Shown piece by piece: positions 7,532 to 14,099 of a stretch of 14,099 nt of DNA; position 1 is the first letter of the stretch, and every line of letters begins with the position of its first letter. Under the pieces are notes generated by a model that saw only the letters and a list, made by a program, of their open reading frames with translations, had not been told where the DNA came from and searched no databases. Source of the DNA: JBFELO01 sp041552055 (lineage in GTDB: Bacteria; Acidobacteriota; Thermoanaerobaculia; Thermoanaerobaculales; Sulfomarinibacteraceae); contig JBFELO010000122.1 in assembly GCA_041552055.1 (NCBI GenBank), forward strand, positions 1 through 14,099. The letters are read 5' to 3'. The position numbers were made by a program, and so were the translations under genes.

Positions 7532-8208
7532 GGCCCGAGCCCCCGCAAGAGCTGATGGGCCCTTACGACCGCCTTGGCTCCGCTTTCCTTTTGTCGCTTG
7601 GCCACGGCGGGCTGTGAGATCCCCAGCTCATTCGCAATGTCCGCCTGGCGATGGCCCAGCATGAGTCCCAAAGTGGCGCGGCTCGCTCGGTCGTCCATCG
7701 CCGACAGAAGCTCGTCCCGACAGAGTAGGAAAGCGTTGAGGGTCGCCTGTGTTTCGGGATTCAATCCGAGCACCGCCGTGCGCAGGCGCCTGGGCCATCC
7801 ACGACGAGACACGGCGTTGGACACCTCGTCCAAGGCCTCGCGCGCATTCCACCATGCGGCACCGGTCTGGGCCATGGGCGCCAGCTCTGGATCATACGCA
7901 GTGATTTCTCCCCAGCCGATACCGAAACGAACGTCGCACGTGCCGGCAAGTCGTAGTTGCACCATGAGACATGCATCCAGTGCGGCCGCGACGGTTTCAT
8001 ACACGGCCTGAAACTCGTCGCCGATCGTCATCTGCAGCGGCTGGATCGAACGAATGCCACGATTGACCTCTTCGAGTGTCTTCTTGATCAGCATGAACAG
8101 GGCGCCTTGATCGTCATGCAGGCGAGATCCTACGAGGTCGCCGATCACCGCTGCCACGTGACCATCGGGGGTTATCACGCCCGGCATCACGGCATTAATA
8201 TAACTCAT
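7528..8208 (-). CDS. SatD family protein with C-terminal helix-turn-helix
   Basis: A 226-residue cytosolic protein that fits the SatD family, named after the satCDE acid-tolerance locus of Streptococcus mutans. Seen directly: AAVIGDLVGSR (residues 19-29), TIGDEFQAVYE (61-71) and RFGIGWGEI (94-102), then ALDEVSNA and a C-terminal helix-turn-helix at about 187-207 (RQADIANELGISQPAVAKRQ). The GDxxxSR and GDEF patterns on hydrophobic strands resemble the metal-binding strands of class III cyclase/GGDEF palm folds; that is inference and catalysis is unproven. The start at 8208 has no good ribosome site; Met8 (8187) is an alternative. The 3' end overlaps the next membrane gene by 4 nt, so the two are almost certainly one operon. 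Confidence 0.8.
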   Translation of the reverse strand: MSYINAVMPGVITPDGHVAAVIGDLVGSRLHDDQGALFMLIKKTLEEVNRGIRSIQPLQMTIGDEFQAVYETVAAALDACLMVQLRLAGTCDVRFGIGWGEITAYDPELAPMAQTGAAWWNAREALDEVSNAVSRRGWPRRLRTAVLGLNPETQATLNAFLLCRDELLSAMDDRASRATLGLMLGHRQADIANELGISQPAVAKRQKESGAKAVVRAHQLLRGLGP

Positions 8209-8275
8209 AGAGCTATTACTGGTAGATACGCCCCATAATGTTATAAATCGATTTTATATCCACCGAGGCTATTAG
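8209..8275 (-). promoter_or_regulatory. AT-rich candidate promoter/operator of satD
   Basis: AT content rises sharply just before satD. A perfect 10-bp palindrome, AAATCGATTT (8245-8254), sits inside a longer imperfect one bounded by TATA on both sides. Several TATAAT-like hexamers are present on the minus strand, but none pairs with a good -35, so the exact promoter is not assigned. The palindrome could be an operator, perhaps for SatD's own helix-turn-helix. Confidence 0.35.
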
Positions 8276-8322
8276 ATCCGCCTCACGAGGTTTCGACCAG
8301 ACAGCCGGCCCTCCTCCGAGGC

Positions 8323-8463
8323 TCACAAAACGTCACACCGGCCGTTCCACGCTTTGCCGCATGCCGCCATCACCCACCCCACAAGATCTCTGTCGCCATC
8401 CATGTCGCGAGCTGCGTTGACAACACGCTCATAAATCCCTACATCGTTTGACTTTGTCGTCAA
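8323..8463 (-). other. Short unassigned reading frame or gene remnant
   Basis: A 46-codon frame from a TTG at 8461-8463 to TGA at 8323-8325. It encodes a protein-like sequence including DVGIYERVVNAARDMDGDRD and then LVGWVMAACGKAWNGRCDVL. It has no visible ribosome site and overlaps no recognised gene. The amino-acid composition looks more natural than a chance frame, so it may be a remnant or a very small gene, but I recognise no family. Confidence 0.2.
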
Positions 8464-8485
8464 GAACGCGCCTGGTCAGGGTCGA

Positions 8486-9421
8486 TCACCCGGGCAACGA
8501 CTTGGATTTCAGCAGGTTGTCCTCCATCATCTTGAGCTCGTCGATGCCGGAGATGATGATGTCGGGATCGACCTCCAGGGTTTCGGCGGGCGCCTTGTCC
8601 TTGTAGTCGACCTGCGACAGGACGAACGCGATGCAGTTGAGTCTCGCCAGCTTCTTGACGTCGGCGCGGACGATCGTCCACGGCGCGATCGTGCGATTGG
8701 TCTCCGACAACATCTGGAACTTCTTCACCGTGTACTGGTCCCACAGGTTCTGCGCCTGCTCGTCCACGGGCGAGATCTTGTACTGCTTGAGAAGGTCACC
8801 GTGGCGCGATTTGAATCGCCGGAGCTGCTCCTTCTTGGAAACCGAGAAGTAGAACTTGAAGAGCTTGATGCCGTCCTTCACCAACATCTGCTCGAAGAGC
8901 GGCACGTCCTTGAGGAAACGCTTGTTCTCCTCGTCGGTGCAGAAGCCCATGATCGGCTCGACCATGGCGCGGTTGTACCAGGAGCGATCGAAGAACACGA
9001 TCTCACCGGCCGCCGGCAGGTGGGACGCGTAGCGTTGGAAGTACCACTGGGTGCGCTCCCTGTCGCTCGGCTTCTCGAGCGCGACCACGCGCGCACCGCG
9101 CGGGTTCATGTGCTCGGTAAACCGCTTGATGGTGCCACCCTTGCCGGCCGCGTCGCGGCCCTCGAACAGCAGCACCAATCGCATACCATCGACCCTGACC
9201 TGAGACTGCATCTTCATGAGCTCGATCTGGAGGTCGTGGAGCTTCCGTTCGTAGTCGAGGGTCTTCTGTTTCACCCACACAGGAACGCGGCCCGTTTCTT
9301 CCCCCCGCTCACTGTATTTGAAGGCGGTGTGCTCGCGGAGCTTGAGGTCTCTCGGCTGCCTCGAGTCTTGCTCTGCCGACTCTCTTGAGGCCGCCTTCTT
9401 CTTTGTCGAGGAGTTCTTCAT
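8486..9421 (-). CDS. ppk2: Polyphosphate kinase 2 (first of two paralogues)
   Basis: A 311-residue PPK2-family enzyme, which transfers phosphate between inorganic polyphosphate and nucleotides (usually ADP or GDP to the triphosphate in the class I type) in the cytosol. The Walker A loop is at residues 88-95 (GRDAAGKG) and Walker B at 144-150 (FDRSWYN, Asp145). The family strand VEPIMGFCT follows, and the lid region (SVSKKEQLRRF) is at about 193-203. The first 40 residues are a charged Lys/Ser/Glu-rich tail. The ATG at 9419-9421 has GGAGGGAG about 10 nt upstream. It lies 39 nt downstream of a second ppk2 gene on the same strand, so the two are probably co-transcribed. Class assignment is by overall length and motif type and is not certain. 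Confidence 0.93.
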   Translation of the reverse strand: MKNSSTKKKAASRESAEQDSRQPRDLKLREHTAFKYSERGEETGRVPVWVKQKTLDYERKLHDLQIELMKMQSQVRVDGMRLVLLFEGRDAAGKGGTIKRFTEHMNPRGARVVALEKPSDRERTQWYFQRYASHLPAAGEIVFFDRSWYNRAMVEPIMGFCTDEENKRFLKDVPLFEQMLVKDGIKLFKFYFSVSKKEQLRRFKSRHGDLLKQYKISPVDEQAQNLWDQYTVKKFQMLSETNRTIAPWTIVRADVKKLARLNCIAFVLSQVDYKDKAPAETLEVDPDIIISGIDELKMMEDNLLKSKSLPG

Positions 9422-9460
9422 GATTGCTTCGCTCCCTCCAGTCTGCCGGCCGACACCCTC

Positions 9461-10444
9461 TCAGCGCATGAACGTGCCGAACTTCCGCTTTTGCTTCTGC
9501 ATGATCTTGAGCTCCCGGTCTCCCCTGATGACGATGTCCGGGTTTGGGGTGAAGTCGAGGGTCCGGCTCCGGCCCATGTACTTGATCTGATTCAGGATGA
9601 CCTTGATGGTCTCGAGCCTGGCGAGCGCCTTGTCGTCGGAACGGATGACAAACCACGGCGTCTCCGGGGTGTGGGTCTTCTTCAAGAGCCGATACTTCAT
9701 CTCGGTGAAGTCGTCCCACAGCTCCTGCGCCTGGAGATCCACCTCGCTCAGCTTCCACTGCCGCAGGGGATCGTTCTTCCGTCGTTCGAAGCGGCGTGCC
9801 TGCTCCTCTCTGGAAACCGAGAAATAGAGCTTTATGAGAGTGGTGGCCTGGTCGGCGATGATCCGTTCCTCATACCCGACCACCCTGTCCATGAACCGTT
9901 TGTACTGGGCCTTCGTACAGAAGCCCATCACCGGTTCGACCAGGGCACGGTTGTACCAGCTGCGGTCGAAGAGAACGATCTCGCCAGCGTGGGGAAAGTG
10001 CTCGATGTAGCGTTTCATGTGCAGCTCTGTCCGCTGGATCTCGGTGGGTTTACCGAGCGCGATGACCCGGTACCGTTTCTCGTTCATGTAGCGCGCCACA
10101 CGGCGGATGGTGCCGCCCTTGCCGGAGGCATCGCGGCCGTCGAACAGGATGATCGCCTTTCTGTTGGTGCGCTCGAGGTGTTGTTGCAGCTTGATCAGCT
10201 CGGCCTGGTAGGGCTTGAGCATTTCGGAACGGAAGTGCTTGGCGAGGGCCGCATCGATGAACTCCCGTCGGTCCTTCTTCTTCATGCCCTTGTGAACGGT
10301 CCTTATCTGCTCGATCATGGTCGCGGCCTCGTCGGCCGGCTCGACGCGTTCCACGACCGCACGGATCCTCGATCTCGACCCCTCAGCTGCCTCTCGCTCG
10401 GCACCGGGCCGCGTTTCGTGTTTTTCTTTCGCCGTCACCGTCAT
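9461..10444 (-). CDS. ppk2: Polyphosphate kinase 2 (second paralogue)
   Basis: A 327-residue PPK2 when started at the ATG at 10442-10444. Walker A is at residues 103-110 (GRDASGKG) and Walker B at about 159-165 (FDRSWYN, Asp160), followed by VEPVMGFCT and the lid region SVSREEQARRF. The C-terminus ends with a basic tail (MQKQKRKFGTFMR). The start is not fixed. GGGAGG directly abuts the ATG, which is too close, and would be better placed for the GTG two codons later (10436-10438). The frame also stays open upstream to 10540, but a -10-like TATACT at 10480-10485 argues against the longer form. All motifs are present, and the sequence has clearly diverged from the neighbouring copy, so it is an old duplication or separate acquisition. 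It probably leads the two-gene operon. Confidence 0.92.
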   Translation of the reverse strand: MTVTAKEKHETRPGAEREAAEGSRSRIRAVVERVEPADEAATMIEQIRTVHKGMKKKDRREFIDAALAKHFRSEMLKPYQAELIKLQQHLERTNRKAIILFDGRDASGKGGTIRRVARYMNEKRYRVIALGKPTEIQRTELHMKRYIEHFPHAGEIVLFDRSWYNRALVEPVMGFCTKAQYKRFMDRVVGYEERIIADQATTLIKLYFSVSREEQARRFERRKNDPLRQWKLSEVDLQAQELWDDFTEMKYRLLKKTHTPETPWFVIRSDDKALARLETIKVILNQIKYMGRSRTLDFTPNPDIVIRGDRELKIMQKQKRKFGTFMR

Positions 10445-10479
10445 CCTCCCGAGCACCCGGTTATTGAAACGGACTTTCA

Positions 10480-10485
10480 AGTATA
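10480..10485 (-). promoter_or_regulatory. Candidate -10 box of the ppk2 pair
   Basis: On the minus strand this reads TATACT, a good sigma-70 -10. Transcription would start near 10473, giving a leader of about 29 nt before the ATG at 10444 that includes the GGGAGG ribosome site. No good -35 is found at 16-18 bp upstream, so the call is tentative and an activator may be needed. Confidence 0.3.
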
Positions 10486-10683
10486 GCGGCACCCGAAGTC
10501 TGCCCGAGTCCAACTCGTCCATACCGGCGTGGATCGGCAACGGCCACGTCCATCGGCCTCCCGATGGAATCCGCCAGGAATGGAACGAGCGCGACGGTCA
10601 CGCACCCTCGATGGCCGATCGCTTCATGGAAGGGCTGCGAAAAGCCGGGATGGAGAACCCCTCCGAGTCGCCGTGAACAATGA

Positions 10684-10712
10684 GAGGCTGCCGCCGGCAG
10701 GGCGGCAGCCTC
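10684..10712 (-). terminator. Strong GC hairpin behind the pullulanase gene
   Basis: A perfect 12-bp stem (GAGGCTGCCGCC at 10684-10695 and GGCGGCAGCCTC at 10701-10712) encloses a 5-nt loop. It begins 23 nt after the pullulanase stop (10736-10738). On the minus strand it is followed by TCATTGTT, only a weak T-rich tail, so it fits an intrinsic terminator of modest quality or an RNA 3'-end stabiliser. Confidence 0.65.
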
Positions 10713-10735
10713 GTATCGTCGCCGGGCCAAACGGA

Positions 10736-13700
10736 TCAGCCATCCAGGAATGCGATGATGTCCTCTGCCGCGGCGATGAGCGCTGCTCCCTGCTCTGCGG
10801 TGAGAATCCCGTCCGACACGAAATCCTCCACCTGATGGATGAACGCCTCGAGCTGATTCATCGCGGCGTTGATCTGGCCGCGGGCGATCTTGTCCTGGAT
10901 TCTTTCCAGCTTGGAGATCAGGGCGTTGCCCTGGCCGTGATTGAGCACACCGTCCGCCACCAGATCCTCGACATCGCCGATCAACAGATCGCCCTGCTCC
11001 TCGGGGGAGCGCTCGCCCACGAACACGGCAGCCGTCCGCGCGGGCACTCCAAAGGTGCCGGTTGCTCCGTCGAAGGTCGCCATCCGCACGATCGGGTCCG
11101 TCGAGCTCTCCTGCACCGGGTGGAGCCCGATCTCCAGCCCGATCAGCTCCGACATCGGGAAGCTGACGTAGGCGTCGCTGGCGTTGATGATGGTAACGAG
11201 ACGCTCGGTGGTCCGGTCGATCACCCCCTCGTCGTCCGTGATGCTCATGACGATGAGGCCGGGGATCTGGGTCGGACCGGTGTTGTGGAACGCGACCCGG
11301 GCCTGGATCTCGGCGGCGGTCTCCAGCCTGAACAGCTCCGAGCTGGAGCGGATCTGCAGCAGCTCCCGTACCCCGTCGGCCGCCGCACCGATGTCGCCGG
11401 GTCCCGGCATCAGCAACGGGTCTGCCAGCAGCGGCTGCATGATCGACCAGTTGTCCTGGTTCCTGCTCGCCAGCGGCAGCCCGACGCCGAAGTTGTTCGC
11501 CTGGTAGGTGAAGTCGAGCCTGTTGAACCAGTCGCCGGAGTTGAAGCTGTCGCGGTCGAACGACTTGGAGCGCAGCAGGTCACTGCCGGCGTGCATGAAC
11601 GGCACCCCCTGGCCGAGCAGCACGGTGCTCAGAGCCACGTTCTGGATCCGCACGCGGTCCGCCATGCTGGTGCCGATCGGCGCCTTGTAGGTGTTGATGT
11701 CGTGCAGCGTCTGATTGTCGTGATTCGAGATGTAGCTGATGTCCTCCTGCGGGTCCTCGGTGTAGCCGGCGGGCTGGCCGTTGTAGTCGACGTCGGCGCC
11801 GCGCACCAGGTTGCCGTTGCGGTCGGTGAACTCGTAGTCCGCGAGGTTGCCCGCCATGCCGACCCGGATCCGGTCGCCGAGCAGCAGCAGCGTGTCCAGC
11901 TCGTCAGGAGAGCCGCTGTTCAGCGCGTTGGGGTCGTAGAACAGACCGTTGGCGAAGCCCTGCCGCCGGACGAGGTCGTCACCGCTGTCGAACCGTCCGC
12001 CGCCGCGGACCGCGTCGCGGAGCCGGTCGTTGAAGGTGCCGATGCCGGTGCCGCCGAGGTTGAGCTGAGTGGCGTTCACGCCGCGGAAGTTGTCCGCCAC
12101 CTCGCCGAAGTTCCAGCCCTCGCCGTAGATGTAGACCGAGCTGCCGTCGACGCCGTGCTCGGCCATGGTCAGCCCGTCGAGCGCCATCCGCACGTTCTCC
12201 ATGTTGCTCACCATGTGGTGACCCATGAGGTCGAAGCGGAAGGCGTCGACCTTGTACTCGACCGCCCACGTCACCAGCGAGTCGATCATGAGCTTCTCCA
12301 TCATGGCGTGCTCGCTGGCGGTGTTGGGACAGCAGGTGCTGGTCTCCACCTGACCGCGGTCGTTGAGGCGGTGGTAGTAGCCCGGAACGATCCGGTCGAG
12401 CACCGACCTCGGATCCTGACCGGCAGCGCTGGTGTGGTTGTAGACGACGTCCATCACCACCCGCAGGCCCATTTGATTGAGCGCCTGCACCATCTCGCGG
12501 AACTCGACGATCCTGGTGGCGCCGTCGGGATCGGTGGCGTAGCTGCCCTCCGGCGTGGTGAAGTGGAACGGGTCGTATCCCCAGTCGAAGCCGTCTGCGT
12601 CCTCGTACATCGTGACCAGGTCCTGCTGCTGGTCAGAGTCCGGCGGATACGTCCCCAGCACCGCCGGGTCGGGCGCCTGCCACTCGGCCTTGTTCTCGTT
12701 GACGACGGCGAAGTCGAACACCGGAAGCAGGTGGAGGTGGGTCAGGCCGGCCTCCTGGAGCGCTCCCAGATGGTCGATCCCGTAGGCGTCCGAGAGTGTG
12801 AACGCCTTGTAGGTTCCCTTGAACTCCTCCGGCACCGAGGGGTCGTTGACGCTGAAGTCGCGGACGTGGATCTCGTAGATGCTGATGTCCTCGGGCGCGG
12901 CCAGCCCCGGCTTTTCGAGCTCGTCCCAGCCCATCGGCTGGAGCATCGGATCGCTCAGGTCGAGGATCTGGCTGCGCGTGCTGTTCATGGCCAGGCCGAG
13001 CGAGTACGGGTCGGTGACCAGGTTGGTCTCCACCTGCGCGGTGCCGTGGACGTAGACCTCGATCTCGAACAGGTAGTACTGGTAGTTCCAGCTCGAGTCA
13101 CCGCTGACGCTCCACACGCCGCTGGCATCGTCCCAGGTCATCGGCTGCGTGGTGCTCGGCGTCGCCGGATCGGCATCCTCAAACAGGTGGAGGGTGACCG
13201 ACTTGGCGGTCGGCGCCCAGACGCGAACCGTCGGCTGACCGGTCTCCCAGCCCACGCCCAGCCCGTCGCCGTAGGTGTAGAGATCGTCGAGCACTCCCGG
13301 AATCTGCAGCCCGGTGGCGTCGATCGACAGGCCATCGCCGGCCACCGCAGAGACGGCGATCTGACCCTTGAGGATCTCCGGGACCATCGCCAGGTCAGCG
13401 GACTCGATCTTGAGCGCCGGCAGCGACGCCAGGTGCGGGAACTTGGCCTGGACATCGGCGGGCAGACCGAGCGGATCCGGGAGGAGCGGGATGCTCGAGC
13501 CCCCGATGATTCCGTCCGCGGTGGCCTCGAGGCCTCCGTCGGGCGCGTACTGGAGGGCGAAGGTCGCGCCGGCGGTCGCACCCGCCGACCAGGCGATGGT
13601 GTCCCCGCTCACCCAGTACGCCCGTTGCTCGTCGATGTTGCCGGGGTTGCCCCCGGCCGGTTCGGGAAGCGGGTAGATGTAGGGGAATTCTGGATCCGCA

Positions 13701-14099
13701 CCCTGCACCTGCCAGACCTCGCATCCGTTGGCGGCGAAATCGAGGAACTGATCGGGTCCCGGATCCTTCTCGTCACCTTTGTGGATGATGTAGGCCAGAC
13801 CAGGGGCACCTTCGATGATGTCGACATCGAATACCGGCCCGAAGGTGTCCTGATCCGTCGGACGAACCGGCTCCTGCCAGGACGGGTTCGGATTGAGCGC
13901 TCCGTCCCAGACGTGCATGCCCCAGAAGTCGTTGAAGTCGGAGCTGGTGTAGTCGCCGTAGTCACCGTCCGGCCGGTGATAGTGGATCGCCGCGGAGCTC
14001 TGTGCTGCACACTCCTGTGAGAAGACCGTCTCGTCACCTGACTGGATCCAGACCGATGCGGCTTCGAGCGGCACGAAGCTCTGGTCGGGCCCGGGGTCC
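10736..14099 (-). CDS. Pullulanase-type GH13 debranching enzyme with tandem CBM41-like modules and FIMAH-like tail (5' end missing)
   Basis: The frame is open to the right edge, so the N-terminus and any signal peptide are outside; 1120 residues are visible. The GTG at 14074 is an internal valine. The enzyme hydrolyses alpha-1,6 branch links in pullulan, starch or glycogen. Numbered from that valine: the end of one CBM41/PUD-like module, a second at about 27-125 (AAIHYHRPDGDYGD ... IIHKGDEKDPGPDQ), an N2-like domain at about 150-260, a CBM48-like domain at 270-360 and the GH13 barrel at 395-850. The pullulanase signature DWGYDP is at 497-502. Catalytic regions are DVVYNH (542-547), Asp615 in AFRFD, Glu652 in GEGW and Asp786 in NHDN, so the active site is intact. 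A beta-rich C-terminal domain (870-1020, DUF3372-like) is followed by a helical FIMAH-like domain (1027-1112). It is probably secreted, and a hairpin follows it. Confidence 0.95.
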   Translation of the reverse strand, partial: DPGPDQSFVPLEAASVWIQSGDETVFSQECAAQSSAAIHYHRPDGDYGDYTSSDFNDFWGMHVWDGALNPNPSWQEPVRPTDQDTFGPVFDVDIIEGAPGLAYIIHKGDEKDPGPDQFLDFAANGCEVWQVQGADPEFPYIYPLPEPAGGNPGNIDEQRAYWVSGDTIAWSAGATAGATFALQYAPDGGLEATADGIIGGSSIPLLPDPLGLPADVQAKFPHLASLPALKIESADLAMVPEILKGQIAVSAVAGDGLSIDATGLQIPGVLDDLYTYGDGLGVGWETGQPTVRVWAPTAKSVTLHLFEDADPATPSTTQPMTWDDASGVWSVSGDSSWNYQYYLFEIEVYVHGTAQVETNLVTDPYSLGLAMNSTRSQILDLSDPMLQPMGWDELEKPGLAAPEDISIYEIHVRDFSVNDPSVPEEFKGTYKAFTLSDAYGIDHLGALQEAGLTHLHLLPVFDFAVVNENKAEWQAPDPAVLGTYPPDSDQQQDLVTMYEDADGFDWGYDPFHFTTPEGSYATDPDGATRIVEFREMVQALNQMGLRVVMDVVYNHTSAAGQDPRSVLDRIVPGYYHRLNDRGQVETSTCCPNTASEHAMMEKLMIDSLVTWAVEYKVDAFRFDLMGHHMVSNMENVRMALDGLTMAEHGVDGSSVYIYGEGWNFGEVADNFRGVNATQLNLGGTGIGTFNDRLRDAVRGGGRFDSGDDLVRRQGFANGLFYDPNALNSGSPDELDTLLLLGDRIRVGMAGNLADYEFTDRNGNLVRGADVDYNGQPAGYTEDPQEDISYISNHDNQTLHDINTYKAPIGTSMADRVRIQNVALSTVLLGQGVPFMHAGSDLLRSKSFDRDSFNSGDWFNRLDFTYQANNFGVGLPLASRNQDNWSIMQPLLADPLLMPGPGDIGAAADGVRELLQIRSSSELFRLETAAEIQARVAFHNTGPTQIPGLIVMSITDDEGVIDRTTERLVTIINASDAYVSFPMSELIGLEIGLHPVQESSTDPIVRMATFDGATGTFGVPARTAAVFVGERSPEEQGDLLIGDVEDLVADGVLNHGQGNALISKLERIQDKIARGQINAAMNQLEAFIHQVEDFVSDGILTAEQGAALIAAAEDIIAFLDG

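Noticed and set aside
9491..10486. A 331-codon plus-strand open frame opposite the second ppk2 gene
   Set aside because: Antisense of a gene with all PPK2 motifs; the composition is typical of a complementary-strand frame.
10611..10676. A 21-codon plus-strand peptide ending just before the 12-bp hairpin
   Set aside because: Too short, no ribosome site, and the hairpin is better explained by the pullulanase gene on the other strand.
10529..14020. A 1163-codon open frame on the plus strand, antisense to the pullulanase gene
   Set aside because: It mirrors the pullulanase gene almost end to end, is rich in Val/Arg/Asp/His in the repetitive way of an antisense frame of GC-rich coding DNA, and shows no domain. 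The minus strand has intact GH13 catalytic motifs.

Overview
The window is 14.1 kb of high-GC bacterial DNA. Signal peptides, a lipoprotein, a secreted peptidase of the glutamyl endopeptidase (S9D) type and a secreted pullulanase ending in a FIMAH-like domain suggest a Gram-negative, probably heterotrophic soil, sediment or marine lineage of the Acidobacteriota or Gemmatimonadota kind. That placement is inference; no rRNA or tRNA gene is present to settle it. Every confident gene except one (the MFS transporter) is on the minus strand.

Layout. (1) 1-1661: a truncated ArsR-type winged-helix regulator diverges from a DHA3-type MFS exporter. They share an 88-bp control region with a near-consensus sigma-70 promoter and TTCGAA-type palindromes, a classic repressor/efflux pair. 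(2) 1730-1786: a perfect 14-bp inverted repeat with a 29-nt loop lies between two convergent genes. (3) 1836-5407: a secreted glutamyl-endopeptidase-like S9 peptidase is followed downstream by an orphan periplasmic solute-binding protein with an unusual Asp/Gly-rich C-terminal extension. (4) 5782-6471: an uncharacterised lipoprotein. (5) 6731-8208: a SatD-family gene overlaps a small membrane-protein gene by 4 nt (ATGA). That membrane ORF ends at a single amber codon, and the same frame continues for another 165 codons of membrane-protein-like sequence. This is the most unusual item in the window. (6) 8486-10444: two tandem polyphosphate kinase 2 genes. (7) 10684-10712: a strong GC hairpin behind the last gene. 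(8) 10736-14099: a very large pullulanase (GH13) whose N-terminus runs off the right edge, with at least two starch-binding (CBM41/PUD-type) modules and a C-terminal helical FIMAH-like domain.

How they may work together. The peptidase, binding protein and pullulanase suggest secreted or periplasmic breakdown of protein and alpha-glucan. The two PPK2 enzymes connect polyphosphate to nucleotide pools. The SatD cassette combines a cyclase/GGDEF-like motif pattern, a helix-turn-helix and a membrane partner; it is the best candidate for an incompletely described system, but its function cannot be read from the sequence. I see no CRISPR array, transposase, tRNA, rRNA or integrase.
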